Shown here: positions 11,363 to 21,477 of the stretch, in pieces
How the letters are laid out: every line of letters begins with the position of its first letter
How positions within the stretch are numbered: the first letter of the stretch is position 1
Source of the DNA: Hysterangium stoloniferum
Lineage: Eukaryota > Basidiomycota > Agaricomycetes > Hysterangiales > Hysterangiaceae
Direction: 5' to 3'
Length of the DNA stretch: 64,000 bases
NCBI GenBank assembly: GCA_015178975.1
Contig: WHVD01000005.1
Location: 1,488,001-1,552,000 of the forward strand
The notes under the pieces: generated by a model
Database searches by the model: none
Told to the model about the DNA's origin: nothing
The model's input: the letters and a program-made list of their open reading frames with translations, nothing else
Position numbers and translations under genes: made by a program

Positions 11363-12230
11363 GTCAATGCTCTGGAACCCTTCACAGGTTCCAACCCCAA
11401 CAAACTTTCCATCATCCTCATGCAATGTCACTTCAATTTCCATGATTGATCTGCTGTATTCTCCATGGACTCCCAAAAAGTCAATTATGCACTTTCATAC
11501 CTCTCAGGATCTGCATTGAAATGGTTTGAACTGGCTTTTAGCAGACTTTCTGAGGAAGAGCTGACCTGGTTTGAAGATTGGAATGCATTTGTTGAAGAGC
11601 TAGAGACAAACTTTGGCCCATACAACCTGACCAGAGAAGCTGAGAATAGCCTCACCAATCTTTGTATGAAGGACAACCAGTGCATCATGGACTACATCAT
11701 CCAATTCAACAATCTTGCAGCATGTTGTCAATGGAGTGATCCTGCTCTCTGCCACCAGTTCTATGCTGGTCTGCCATCCTGCCTCAAGGATAAAGTCTCA
11801 AAAGGTGAAGATGGCAAACCCAAAACACTGTCCCATATGTGCATCAAGGCTCAAAATGTGGATGCATGCTATTGGGAATGTCGAGCAGAAGTTGCCTGTG
11901 AGACCTGTGTGGAAAAAACCAACAAGTCCACAGCGAACAAACCCAACAATAATACCCCATCTACCAGCAACCAAAACTCCATGCAATCTGATCAGAAGAG
12001 TGACAAAAAGTCTTCCAACAACAACAACAATGCAAAGGTCAGCAACCCAGTAAACAAAATGGAAAAACTGACCTCACAGGCAAGCTTGGGCCCAATGGCA
12101 AACTTACCCCACAAGAAAGGCAGCATTGTATGGACAACAACCTTTATCTCTTGTGTGGAAAACCCAGTCATCGAGTTCTGGAATGTTTATTGGCGAAAGC
12201 AAACTCTGCAAAAGGTTGTGTAGCCAAGAC
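11363..12230 (+). pseudogene. Gypsy gag pseudogene
   Basis: The open stretch from 11465 encodes a typical Ty3/gypsy capsid: VNYALSYLSGSALKWFE, WNAFVEELETNFGP, MDYIIQFNNLAA and HQFYAGLPSCLKDK. In-frame homology extends upstream to about 11366 (PFTGSNPNKLS) across an in-frame TGA at 11447-11449. A Lys/Asn/Ser-rich linker follows. The zinc-knuckle region (LLCGKPSHRVLEC) lies in another frame from about 12100, so there is also a frameshift. Its first knuckle cysteine looks lost. The gene therefore makes at most a truncated capsid-like protein. Confidence 0.8.
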
Positions 12231-14093
12231 TCCCCCCACGGAATCCCCATTGAAGGACAAACTGGCTTCCTCAGACTCAGACTCGACCTCTGCCACCTTG
12301 CACTGAAAATGACAAGTCAGTTAAGTCAACATGGTGTAGCAATGGAACTTACCTTTCCCATGACAACTGTGGCCCTATCTGCAGCCACCCTGGCTTTCTC
12401 TGCAGCAACTCGCATGGCCTCCTCCCCATCCCACTTCCTCTGTGGCCAGTGCCACCTGGTACTCCCTGTCCAGTTGCTCTTTGGCCTCCTTGGCCTCCCT
12501 CTCCACCTCTTCTCATTGACATCATTGCTTCTCCCACTGCGCCAAGATTTGGGCAGCAGTGAGAGGTGCCTGATATGAATTGCCTATGGAGGGCCCAGTG
12601 ACTGGCATTGGCCTGCATGGCATTGGTTTGGGAACCCATGTCGATGATGGGGGTAATAAAGAAGAAGAGAATTTCATTTTTTCAATTTTTTATATAGGCT
12701 CATTGCATTTGAACCTTACCTTCCAGATCACGTGACTGTGATGTATCCAGTATATTTTCACGAATTTTCCCTTAATTTTCTGGGATTTATTTCTCTTTAT
12801 TTTATTTTATTTTATTTTATTTATTATTCCAAGACTATGGCTATTTCCTTTTAACTTCACATACTCAAAGCTTCGAATGATGTCACATTACATAATCGAA
12901 GCCTAGAGTGGCCTAAAGTTAAGATTAATAAGCCAATTTATCTATTTTTAGTGATTTGGCCCCTTTTCTCATAATCACTGCATATATGCGCACTTTTTCA
13001 ACACTATCACATGATATTACATAATCATCAACTCAACGATGCATCTACAAGTCGACGCATGGCATTTCCATAGCCGAGTGGCCGGTTTCATCCAAATTCA
13101 GTCCTGAAAGCTGTTTTGCTTCCACCCTCGGCCATCCTGGGCCTATTTTCTGACTTGACTGGCTTGGATCTTCAAGTCAGGTGATAGCTATGATATCATA
13201 GCAGAATTATGGAAACCTGTAGAAGCTTCTAATAATTTCCTATTTGGTTATTTAGATATTATTAAGCAGAACTCTCTACTTGTATAAAAAGAGGCCTAAA
13301 TCACTGAATAAATAAATCTACTTTACTACTATCAACAGCACCAGCTCAGAAGCTTATCAATCATCCTAAGGACAATAATAGCCTTAGTCTGATATCTAAC
13401 TGCAAGCACCTACACTTGCAGAATATTGAACTCTTTGTCAGCACTCTTGAACTTAGCTAATTCATCTAAGTTCCCTCAGCTTCCCAGAAACCTTTAGGCT
13501 TACTAATCACTTAAGTAAATCTAAATTCTTATTACTGAAATCCCTGCCCGTTTAGGTTATTCAAGACCCCCACATTAACAGCACAGTTAATAAATCTTTA
13601 AACAAACGCTTGGATATTCAACTCTTGGACAATCTCTCTATTTATAAATTATTTAACAGTTTTTTAAATCTTTATAAATAGTAAACTAAAAGGCTACAAG
13701 AAAGTGAAGGCTTACAACAAGTTTCCACTGACTTATTGCACATACATTCAGCTCCTGAACCTTTATTCTCAAGAAGAACTTAACTTTTGTAGAGCATGTC
13801 ACTACAAGTTCATCTGAATTTGTCAAGAGACCAAAAAAATATTGACTTTAGTTGTTTAAACTTAATAGTGCAGCTAATTAATCTATCAGTATTTAAATTA
13901 CTGGACCTTTATTTATTTGTTTATTTCTTGAATCCCTTGCTGTGTCAACATTTGTTAACTATTTGAGAGAGTAAATAGCTGAATCCCTTACAGTGACTCT
14001 ATGACACATACGTGTAACTGACATGACTTTTGACACATGTGCTTAGCCGACAAAACCTTATCAAGTTCTAGAGCCTCTTTGTGACTTTGGCAT
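12231..14093. other. Pol-less internal region of the gypsy element
   Basis: No RT, RNase H or integrase motif can be read in any frame. Minus-strand 12640-12350 has a Glu/Lys/Ala-rich stretch (EEVEREAKEAKEQLDREY) suggesting a relic of a different coiled-coil transposon protein. Around 13280 a TATAAAAAGAGG motif with nearby AATAAATAAA resembles an LTR promoter/terminator, possibly a solo LTR, but its ends could not be defined. Confidence 0.4.
12798..12828. repeat. (TTTTA)n microsatellite
   Basis: About six tandem copies of TTTTA, visible directly. Confidence 0.9.
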
Positions 14094-14548
14094 AAAGGGA
14101 GGGTACTGTTATGACTGGAATTCCCACCGGACTCTGGGCACTAACATATATGCACCCACACCCTATACACACCAATTATCAGTTTACTGGAATTCCCGCC
14201 AGACTCCATATGTCAGACCTGTTCCACATTTGACCTTCATTACTTCATGTATCAGTCACCGGAATACCCGCCGGACTCTGTCCCTGTTTATCTCCAACCC
14301 TGTCCCATGCATCAGTCACCAGACCCCACTCAGAAAACCCATCAGCCCTCTAATTGAGCCCCATTCCTGTTATAGTCAAATGACCTGTCAGGATTCGGAC
14401 TCCACTCCCACCCCATTGTTATGTAGGATACATACACGGCGGGTCTCCAGAGAAACCCGCGGAATATCTGGTAGGACTTGGCTTCAGCTTATAGGCTGCA
14501 CCCTCACTAGATCGTGTTTTCCAATTTCAGACAGGCGGTGTAAGTTTG

Positions 14549-15946
14549 TTACTAGGAAAAGACCTAATAACCTGCGTGCAACGGTCAAGTCTTTATGACG
14601 GTCACTGACACAGTCGTTCTTGAAACCAGTCTATAACCAAACACACTCAGAGTGGGAGGCTAGAGATCAGACCTTGGATGACATAATCGAAGATGAGTAC
14701 AAAAGGCTGACGTAAGCCCAATGTCGTAGAATGTAGAACTTCAACAATAAGAGACACTATAGTATCCCTTACTGGCCGTAGGAGTGAGACTGAGAGTAAG
14801 ACTTAAGAGACTGTCCTTAAGAATGAGCTTCGAAATGAGATACAATGAAATTGCTTGTTCAATAGTGGGCAAAAGAGAAGCCCTTATATACATGAGAGAG
14901 CACAGGTCAAATCAAACATCTACAAACAATGACACAATAACAATGCGATATGGTGTGAGTCATTTCTGAGTCATCACAATAGGAGTGTTAGTAAAGCTGT
15001 GAACAATAATAGGGGGAGGCTGCGCTGAACAATAAGAGAATGACAAACAAAAGATGAGATCAGACATGTGATACGGATAAATGGGGAAACACAATAGAAC
15101 AATAGGGGAAGTGAGTCAGACAATAGGGATGATGGAGTAATTGAAGTGATGGCTGATGAAACATCGATGATATGAGTCAGAAACACTCAAGAATCCCATG
15201 ATAATACATCACCCTCAAATGCTATGCTTGATTTCAAAATCTTGACAATATTACCAATCGATGAACCGAGATTGGATGTATCCTGTTCCTAGTTTTGCAG
15301 TATAAGGAGGGGACGCAATCAATCATCATTTTAGAACCAGGTAGTGAGTAGGCTCCACAACCACGCAAGGAACACGAATCAACGACGACCTCGACGAGGC
15401 TCTACTTGACTTCCCTCTGGAACTGGGGTTGTGAATAACTTGGGTCCTCTGTGATCCCCTATTGGGGTGAACGTTGCCATGTAACAGATTCCTGATGATG
15501 GTGGGAACAGTCCTGCTGGAACACTCGATTGAATCGATAGTGGAGAATTTCAGAGGAGCCATCATAGTGTTCTATATGAATGAAGGCAGGATCATCTGGA
15601 GCATATGGGAGTCGAATACCTTGTCGACGGAGGAAACGATGGTATTTCTTGAAGGAGCATGAGTGGGCTGGTAGGGGCTTGGGAATGATGTCGGAGGATG
15701 AGGAGAAACGAGATGTTATTGGCTGGAGTTCTATTTGGGAGTGAAGAGTCGGTTTTGAGTAGGAACTGAGGGTTACTTTGGAGGATGATGCAGTGTTGAA
15801 CATGATGGAGTTTTGGTCGTCTGTTTGATGAAACTGATTTGGCTGTGTAGAAGTCATCTTGAGTGCCAAAGTATATATAAGAATTTGTGCTTGTGACGTG
15901 ACTTGAAACTATTGCCATATAGGTTACTTTCCGATTGAACTCTCTA
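14549..15946 (-). mobile_element. Third-level insertion, partial minus-strand gypsy-like element
   Basis: It interrupts the nested solo LTR. The flanks read GCGG|TGTAAG on the left and CTACA|GCAG on the right; with one mismatch these make a 4-bp duplication whose removal restores the family A LTR. On the minus strand it contains a gag-like start (15857) and then a GAGGG tract followed by an LTR-like stretch starting TGATGTATTATC (about 15208) and ending ...CTTACA at 14549. No matching 5' LTR is seen, so the element is truncated or rearranged. Confidence 0.5.
15326..15869 (-). pseudogene. Gag-like N-terminal fragment in the third-level insertion
   Basis: A frame from MTSTQPNQFHQ (ATG near 15857) encodes about 130 Ser/Gln/His-rich residues ending in a basic segment (KKYHRFLRRQGIRLPY), then stops. 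A TATATATA motif lies about 20 bp upstream on the same strand, as in a retroelement leader. Position suggests the start of gag, but I recognise no capsid motif. Confidence 0.4.
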
Positions 15947-17157
15947 CAGCAGACAGGAATCCCAGGGAGTCTGGGTGGGGGTCGTGGGTCGAGAGGTCAG
16001 GGGTCATGGGTCATGAGGTTGTGAGTCAAGATAGGTAAGAGAGATAGATGTGCCAGAGCCCGTGGGCTCCAACTAGTGTGAGCAGTGTAATTCAAGTAGG
16101 AGTTTAGAGCGGAAAATGTATTAGATTACTGGGGGGAATCTAAGCCAATTTTCTGACTGGATTGTATGTACAACATCTGCCAGTTTAAATAGACCGTAGA
16201 GTGAATGACATACCAAATCCAGTAATGATGAAATGAAACGAGCAAAACATAAAACAGGAATAGTAAACACCAAGTTTGGTGTTAGGAATGGGATGGAACA
16301 GAGCGGAGTCTGAATAGTGACAAATCATAAACCATAACGGAAAATGGAGCGGGAGTGGAGTCCAAATCGTGACAGGTCATTTGACTAAAATGGGAATGGG
16401 GCTCTGTTAGAGGGAAGACGGGTTTTATGAGCGGGGTCCGGTGACTGATGCGTGGGTCAAGGTCAGACATAGACAGGGACGGAGTCCGGTGGGTTTTCCA
16501 GTGACTGAAACACAATGTAACGAAGTCGAACGTAGACAAGTCTGATGTACGGAGTCCAGCAGGAATTCCGGTAAACTGACAATGGGTGCATATAGGGTGT
16601 GGGTACGTATAAGTTAGTGCCCGGAGTCCGGTGGGATTTCCAGTCATAACACCCATTTCCATTATGGTTTCATGACCTGTCACAATTTGGACTCCACTCT
16701 GTTCCATCCCATTCCTAACACCAAGTTTAATGTTTATTTATCTCATTTTATGTTTGCTAGTTTAGTTTTCATTATTACTGGATTTGGTATGTTATTCATT
16801 CCACAGTCTATAGAGTCTGGCAGATGGTGTACATACAATCCAGTCAGAAAATCAGCTTAGATTCTCCCCAGTAATCTTAGTATATTTTCCACTCTATTCT
16901 CCTCTTTGAAACACACCACTTTTACTCATCAGAGCCCACAGGCTCTGACCCATCTATCACTCGACCTCTGACTTATCAATCTCGACTCCCTGACCTCTTG
17001 ACCCATGAACCCTGCCCGGACTCCCCAGGATTCCCATCTGCCTGTTTGAAATTAGACAAGACGATCTCATGAGGGCACAGCCTATAAGCTGAAGCCAAGC
17101 CCTACTGGCTTTCCTGCAGGTTTCTCCAGAAACCCTCCATGTGTACACCCTTAACAC

Positions 17158-18162
17158 ACCGGGTTAGTAGGCAGGCCTTTGTGGGTGAGTACAAAAAAGA
17201 AATCAAAAGAAAAGACACGAAAGCCATACAAAACAGCAATAAAGGTTTGAGTGTTCAAAAGAAACTGTAAGGCACCTTGTCAGATCTTGAATGACCTTGC
17301 CGACTCAGGGGTGAGTCTTCCCATGCACACATGGTGCTCTACCTCTACCCAACCATACAGCTCTTTACAGTGTCAGTCCAAAATAGATGAAGCTGGAGGA
17401 ACAAATACAGGAGCATAATAAACCAGATGTCAAACAGGGATCAGGGTGGAGATTGTCAAGCATCTAAGAGGTCCAGGATATCCAGCAGAGTCCAGTCAGT
17501 AAATCACCTTATACGAATAGATACTGGTAAGGTAGGGTCTGGGTCCTGGTGGGTTTCTTGGTCCTAACAGACTGGATCTGAATGAAGTATTAATTTTATG
17601 TCAAACAATATGCATATACAATATACTAGATTGAGTAAATAATTTTTAAAGTTTTTGGTTATCCTCCATTGACTTTTTTCTGATGATGAGTCAATAAACA
17701 CATAGAGAGTTGTTGATGTGGGGTTTGGGTGGTGAAGCCAATGAACTGGAGCCCACAGCATAGCAAGGGTTTTTAGGCTCATCATTATTTTAATAATTAC
17801 CTGATTATTGAATTTTGATTAAAAATTAATTTTACTGTTTAATCTGAATTTATACTCATACATATTCAATATACATATTATGGCTTATTAAGGTATCTAC
17901 AAGTTTGAAGGAAAGTCAAGTATCATCCAGCACTTTAAACAACTTAGCATTGGAGCATGTGGGAAATTAGATAAGGCATCTAACTGTTAAATGGGGGAAA
18001 GGGAGTTACAGCTTGAATTTAAGAGACATATCCACATATGAAGTGAGGGAGGACAGACCAATAGAAATGTTGATATTATTGTCTGACAATTTGCTATCAT
18101 ACTTCCAATCACATTAGAGAGTATTTGCTATTAATACCACTCAAGGAAGGGCTAAAACTAAG
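17158..18162. other. Degenerate transposon-like sequence
   Basis: No gene. Minus-strand 17570-17460 (TGTTAGGACCAAG...) looks like an LTR start of another family, but I could not find its end or a target duplication. The remainder is AT-rich. Confidence 0.4.
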
Positions 18163-18167
18163 TATGT

Positions 18168-18385
18168 TGTAAGGCTGCTGTCAATTGCAGCCTCACCGAG
18201 TCTCAGTCCAATGTTGATAGGACTCGATTATATTTGTCAATGAACAGAGACGGTAGTACATGATAGTGATGGTAGGTACATAAAATGATGATGAAAAAAA
18301 CTACTACATGCATTTATCCTAATTATCTAAGGAAGCAGATACTAAATATTAAAGGTCCATTGTGGTAAGCCTCACCAGACTTACA
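18168..18385 (-). repeat. 3' LTR of the gag-only element
   Basis: 218 bp, TGTAAG...CTTACA. It aligns with 19877-20090 over its full length, differing mainly by transitions and a few small indels. Confidence 0.92.
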
Positions 18386-18396
18386 CCCCTCCCCAC
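18386..18396 (-). other. Polypurine tract of the gag-only element
   Basis: Minus strand GTGGGGAGGGG abuts the LTR start TGTAAG, the standard site for plus-strand DNA priming. Confidence 0.8.
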
Positions 18397-18549
18397 TTTG
18401 AAAAATACAGCATCCCCAACAGCCAAGTTGGCAGACATGTAGAACCATTATGGTGGATGAGTTGCAATTCAGAGAACCACAATGGGTGATGAAGATGATA
18501 CCAGAATGAACTGCAAAATAAAATGAAGTCAATTCCATGCTGCTTGCCA

Positions 18550-19876
18550 TTAATTGTCCAATCCCAATTCTGAATCTGTATCCTCATCCCTAACACTGGG
18601 ACTGGAACACCTAACAGCCATTGGACCAGAGTGAGTGGGATAATCATATGTGCCATAAGGTGACTCTTGCAAAATTGCCACTGCCACTGTGGTTGTGGTA
18701 GCAGTTGGAACAGGTGTAGGGGTGGTGCTCATAACAGTTAATGGACTAAATCCTTGCCAGGACAAGTGCCAATGGTGGGGTTGCCTGGGCAGGTGTGATG
18801 TTGATGAGGGACCCAACCCAGGCCCATTGGTTTGCCATGACAATTCCAACACCCTCAAATGGCTGTAAATGCAGCCTTCTCATCCTCTGTTATTGGAAGG
18901 AATTTTGGAGGAGTGGTGAGACTGGCAGGGCTGGTGGCATTGCCAGTCGATGACATGAGAAGTGGAATACCAGTGGAGCTAGTATAATTGATGTCAAGCT
19001 GCATTGTCAGCAACAAGGCTGTCCCACTGTGATCCCATAAAAGCAATCAGTTCATCAGACATCTAAGATGAATTGTCAATGTCAAAGGCCTGGAGTGCAC
19101 ACATATGAAGGTATAGGAGGGGGTGAGAGTAAAAAAGAATATGATGTTTGTAAATGGCCATAGATATTGTCGCAGAAGGAAGGGTGTCAAGACACTGGGT
19201 GAGGTCCATTGCAAATGTGCAAAAATTGCACTTGCCTTGAGAACAAGAATAGAACTGTTCCAACACATCCATCTTCCAATTGACTGGCATGAAATGATCT
19301 TTTACCTTCTTGATGAATGCCTCCCAGGAAGGCAAGGCTAAAAACTCCACCTTTCCCGATGCCCACCATTCCACTATCTGAGATTCAATGAGAGCAGCAC
19401 CAGTAAGGTGGATGTGAGTCTTGGGGATAAGCTTCTTGCCATGTGTGTCTTCATAATTTTTGAACCCATCTTCACAGGATCCAAGCCAGACTTTCAAGCT
19501 GTTGGCTGTGAGGGGGCCAGCAGAAGGCAAAACAATTTTGTTTGACAATTTTGATGCTGATGGAGAAGTCAGATGATGAATGTGCTGAGGTGGGAGTTGT
19601 GAGATGAGTGGAAGATGAGGGATTCGATGATGGAAGGGCTGTGGGAATGTGAATGAGTCGAAAGGCTCTGGGCCTGACAAGTCTGAATCTGAGTCCAGGA
19701 CAGTGGATGTCTGGTTGATCACAATGTTGGCAATGTGGTTCCATGTAAGGGCCAAGAATTGGAAACTTGAATTGAGCAGCAGTGTCCCTTGTGAAGTGAA
19801 CAGTTGATGGATCCAGTGTGAAGCAGGAAGATGATGAGCTGGTAGTGAATAAGGAAAGTTGGTATCAAAAAAAAAG
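18550..19876 (-). pseudogene. Gag pseudogene of the gag-only element
   Basis: The long frame ending at 19063 encodes a retrotransposon gag domain: LTGAALIESQIVEWWASGKV, WEAFIKKVKDHFMPVNWKMD and ILFYSHPLLYLHMCALQAF. An in-frame TAG follows, and the same frame goes on with MSDELIAFMGSQWDSLVADN before a second stop. Further on, a zinc-finger-like CWNCHGKPMGLGW...C is read after another TGA. The domain order (capsid, then Cys/His cluster) is that of a gag family repeated in many Agaricomycete genomes (recalled). At least three nonsense changes make it a pseudogene. Confidence 0.78.
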
Positions 19877-20090
19877 TGTAAGACTGCTGTCAATTGCAGC
19901 CTCACTGAGTCTCAGTCCAACATTGATAGGACTCAAGTATATTCATCAATGAACAGAGACAGTAGTACACAATAGTGATGGTAGGTAAAATGATGATGAA
20001 AAAAACTACTATATATGTTTATCCTAATTATCTAAGGAAGTGAATACTAAATATTAAAGGTCCATTGTGGTAAGCCTCACCAGGCTTACA
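19877..20090 (-). repeat. 5' LTR of the gag-only element
   Basis: 214 bp, minus-strand start TGTAAGCCTGGTGAGG at 20090, end ...CTTACA at 19877. No canonical TGG-type primer-binding site follows; a run of T comes first. Confidence 0.92.
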
Positions 20091-20095
20091 TATGT

Positions 20096-21477
20096 ATGTG
20101 CCAATTAAAGTGGTGCACAAGGTATATTTCACCAGGAAAATGTACACTAGATGTAACAGTTCTCATGTTTTGATATAATGTCAAACATAATTTTATTTTG
20201 GTAAGTTTCAATACAAAATTGATGAAGTATCTACTGATCTTGAAAAAAGAAACATTGCGCGGCAGCGCGACCCTGCGCCGCACTTTCCTATAGCCCGCGC
20301 TTAACTGGGGCTTCAAGCTTCATCCCCGACACTCGGTGTGATGGAAGACCGACATATCCGTCAACTATTAACCAACCGATGTTCTCACCACTGGCAGATG
20401 AATTCCCTGCTTTAATTTGGTGGTATATGCCAGCAAGCGAAAGAGACATAGATATAAAACGCTGTCATTTGTCCCTCCGGATGCACCACTTTCATCACTT
20501 CCTACTAGCATTGGGCCGAAGCCTTCTTTTTCAAAATACTTGTCTATGCGTTTAGTGTTCGGAGAGGGAGGTCGAGATAAGGAGCGAGGCTATCTATTTA
20601 ACTTCCCCTTGAGCTATTACTGTGTATGGCGATGTTAGTCTGGGCACCTGTAACTAGCTCCGTGTTCCATATCCAGCTTTGCTTGGTTCCATTTGAAATA
20701 ACCACAACAGCACTCCCTCAGTTATCACCACAATCATTGTTGATAAGTGTAGTGCTAGTGAACGCGGAGGTGTGGTAGTAGTGAACGATTTCTGCTCTAG
20801 AATGTTCGTGTGTAGATGCCACCGCTAGAAGACCTCACCGCTCACCTTAGAATGGCGGGACACAATTGGGATATCCCAAGAGAATGTCAATGTGCACCAT
20901 CCGCCAAGTGTACTAGCCACAATCGTTCCCCAAGCTTGGCTGTGATGGATGTCATGTGAATTACTGTTATTATTTCATCCACGCTTGGAAACTTCTTGAA
21001 ACAGGTATTGATTCGATGTTACAACTGCCATTTATCGGATCTTGGTCGTCAGTGACTTCGCTTGTACCCATTTTTCCTTGTTTTTTTCAAGGTAGAAATA
21101 TCAAGGCGCCATAATGAAAAAAGAAATACTTTCTCTCATATGACTAAGATAAGTATAGGACGCATGAAAAAAGAAGTATGGTTGACTGAGGGGTGTATAG
21201 CGAGACTGCACATGTACAGGTACGTCTCTGGTTTACTATGTCAGTTAGTGCTGATCACTTGGTCAAGCGGAACCTTAATAGATACCATGTCTCTCAGTCT
21301 CTATAAGATCTACTGTACCGATAAAGACGGCCAATTCAGTAATTCCGATCTGCACAGCGCGCCTTAATCCATGACCATGCCAGCGGATATTCACCGGGGT
21401 TCTGGCATGAAACTACTTAAGGTCAATCTCAGTTATAATTTCCTTCCCTCAGTGGCCCCTTGCCCGTCAATTGCGCG
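20096..21477. other. Intergenic region upstream of the OPT gene
   Basis: Small frames (20417-20638, 21062-21367) have no recognised domain. The sequence probably contains the promoter and 5' UTR of the transporter; no terminal repeats seen. Confidence 0.45.

Larger units (their letters stand above)
14417..16651 (-). mobile_element. Nested solo LTR, family A, antisense, with CCCAT duplication
   Basis: Read on the minus strand it starts TGTTATGACTGG at 16651 and runs to about 15948. It resumes at about 14548 and ends ...CCTACATAACA at 14417. Joined, it is about 835 bp and matches the host LTR across its length, including the CCTATAAGCTGAAGCCAAG block near the 3' end. CCCAT flanks both ends exactly. 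It is thus a solo LTR that landed in another LTR of the same family in opposite orientation, and was later split itself. Confidence 0.78.
10796..17157 (+). mobile_element. Decayed Ty3/gypsy element with nested insertions
   Basis: The left part is a partial LTR (10800-11205), then an inverted LTR scrap, a gag pseudogene, about 1.9 kb without recognisable pol, a polypurine tract (14094-14106, AAAGGGAGGGTAC) and a 3' LTR starting TGTTATGACTGG at 14107 and ending ...CCTTAACA at 17157. No protease, RT or integrase domain remains, so the element is internally deleted and non-autonomous. The nested insertions in the 3' LTR are listed separately. I could not find a matching target duplication for the outer element. 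Confidence 0.68.
14107..17157 (+). repeat. 3' LTR of gypsy family A, split by a nested insertion
   Basis: The LTR begins TGTTATGACTGG at 14107, directly after a polypurine tract. It breaks at 14416 and resumes at 16657 with the expected next bases of the family (TTCCATTATGG...), ending ...CCTTAACA at 17157. Removing 14417-16656 gives an LTR of about 810 bp. A CCCAT duplication brackets the insertion (14412-14416 and 16652-16656). Confidence 0.82.
18168..20090 (-). mobile_element. Complete gag-only LTR retrotransposon (non-autonomous)
   Basis: It is 1923 bp long and bounded by two direct LTRs (218 and 214 bp) that start TGTAAG and end CTTACA, with TATGT duplicated immediately outside (18163-18167 and 20091-20095). 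On the minus strand a polypurine tract GTGGGGAGGGG directly precedes the 3' LTR. The interior codes only for a decayed gag; protease, RT, RNase H and integrase are absent and there is no room for them. It must have moved using enzymes from another element. A solo LTR of the same family occurs at 57678-57861. Confidence 0.9.

Noticed and set aside
13060..13110. Pol III A-box-like TAGCCGAGTGG, possible tRNA-derived SINE
   Set aside because: No B box at a proper distance and no second copy in the window.
17160..17570. Possible extra solo LTR (minus strand, start TGTTAGGACC)
   Set aside because: Only one end looks LTR-like; no target duplication or second copy found.
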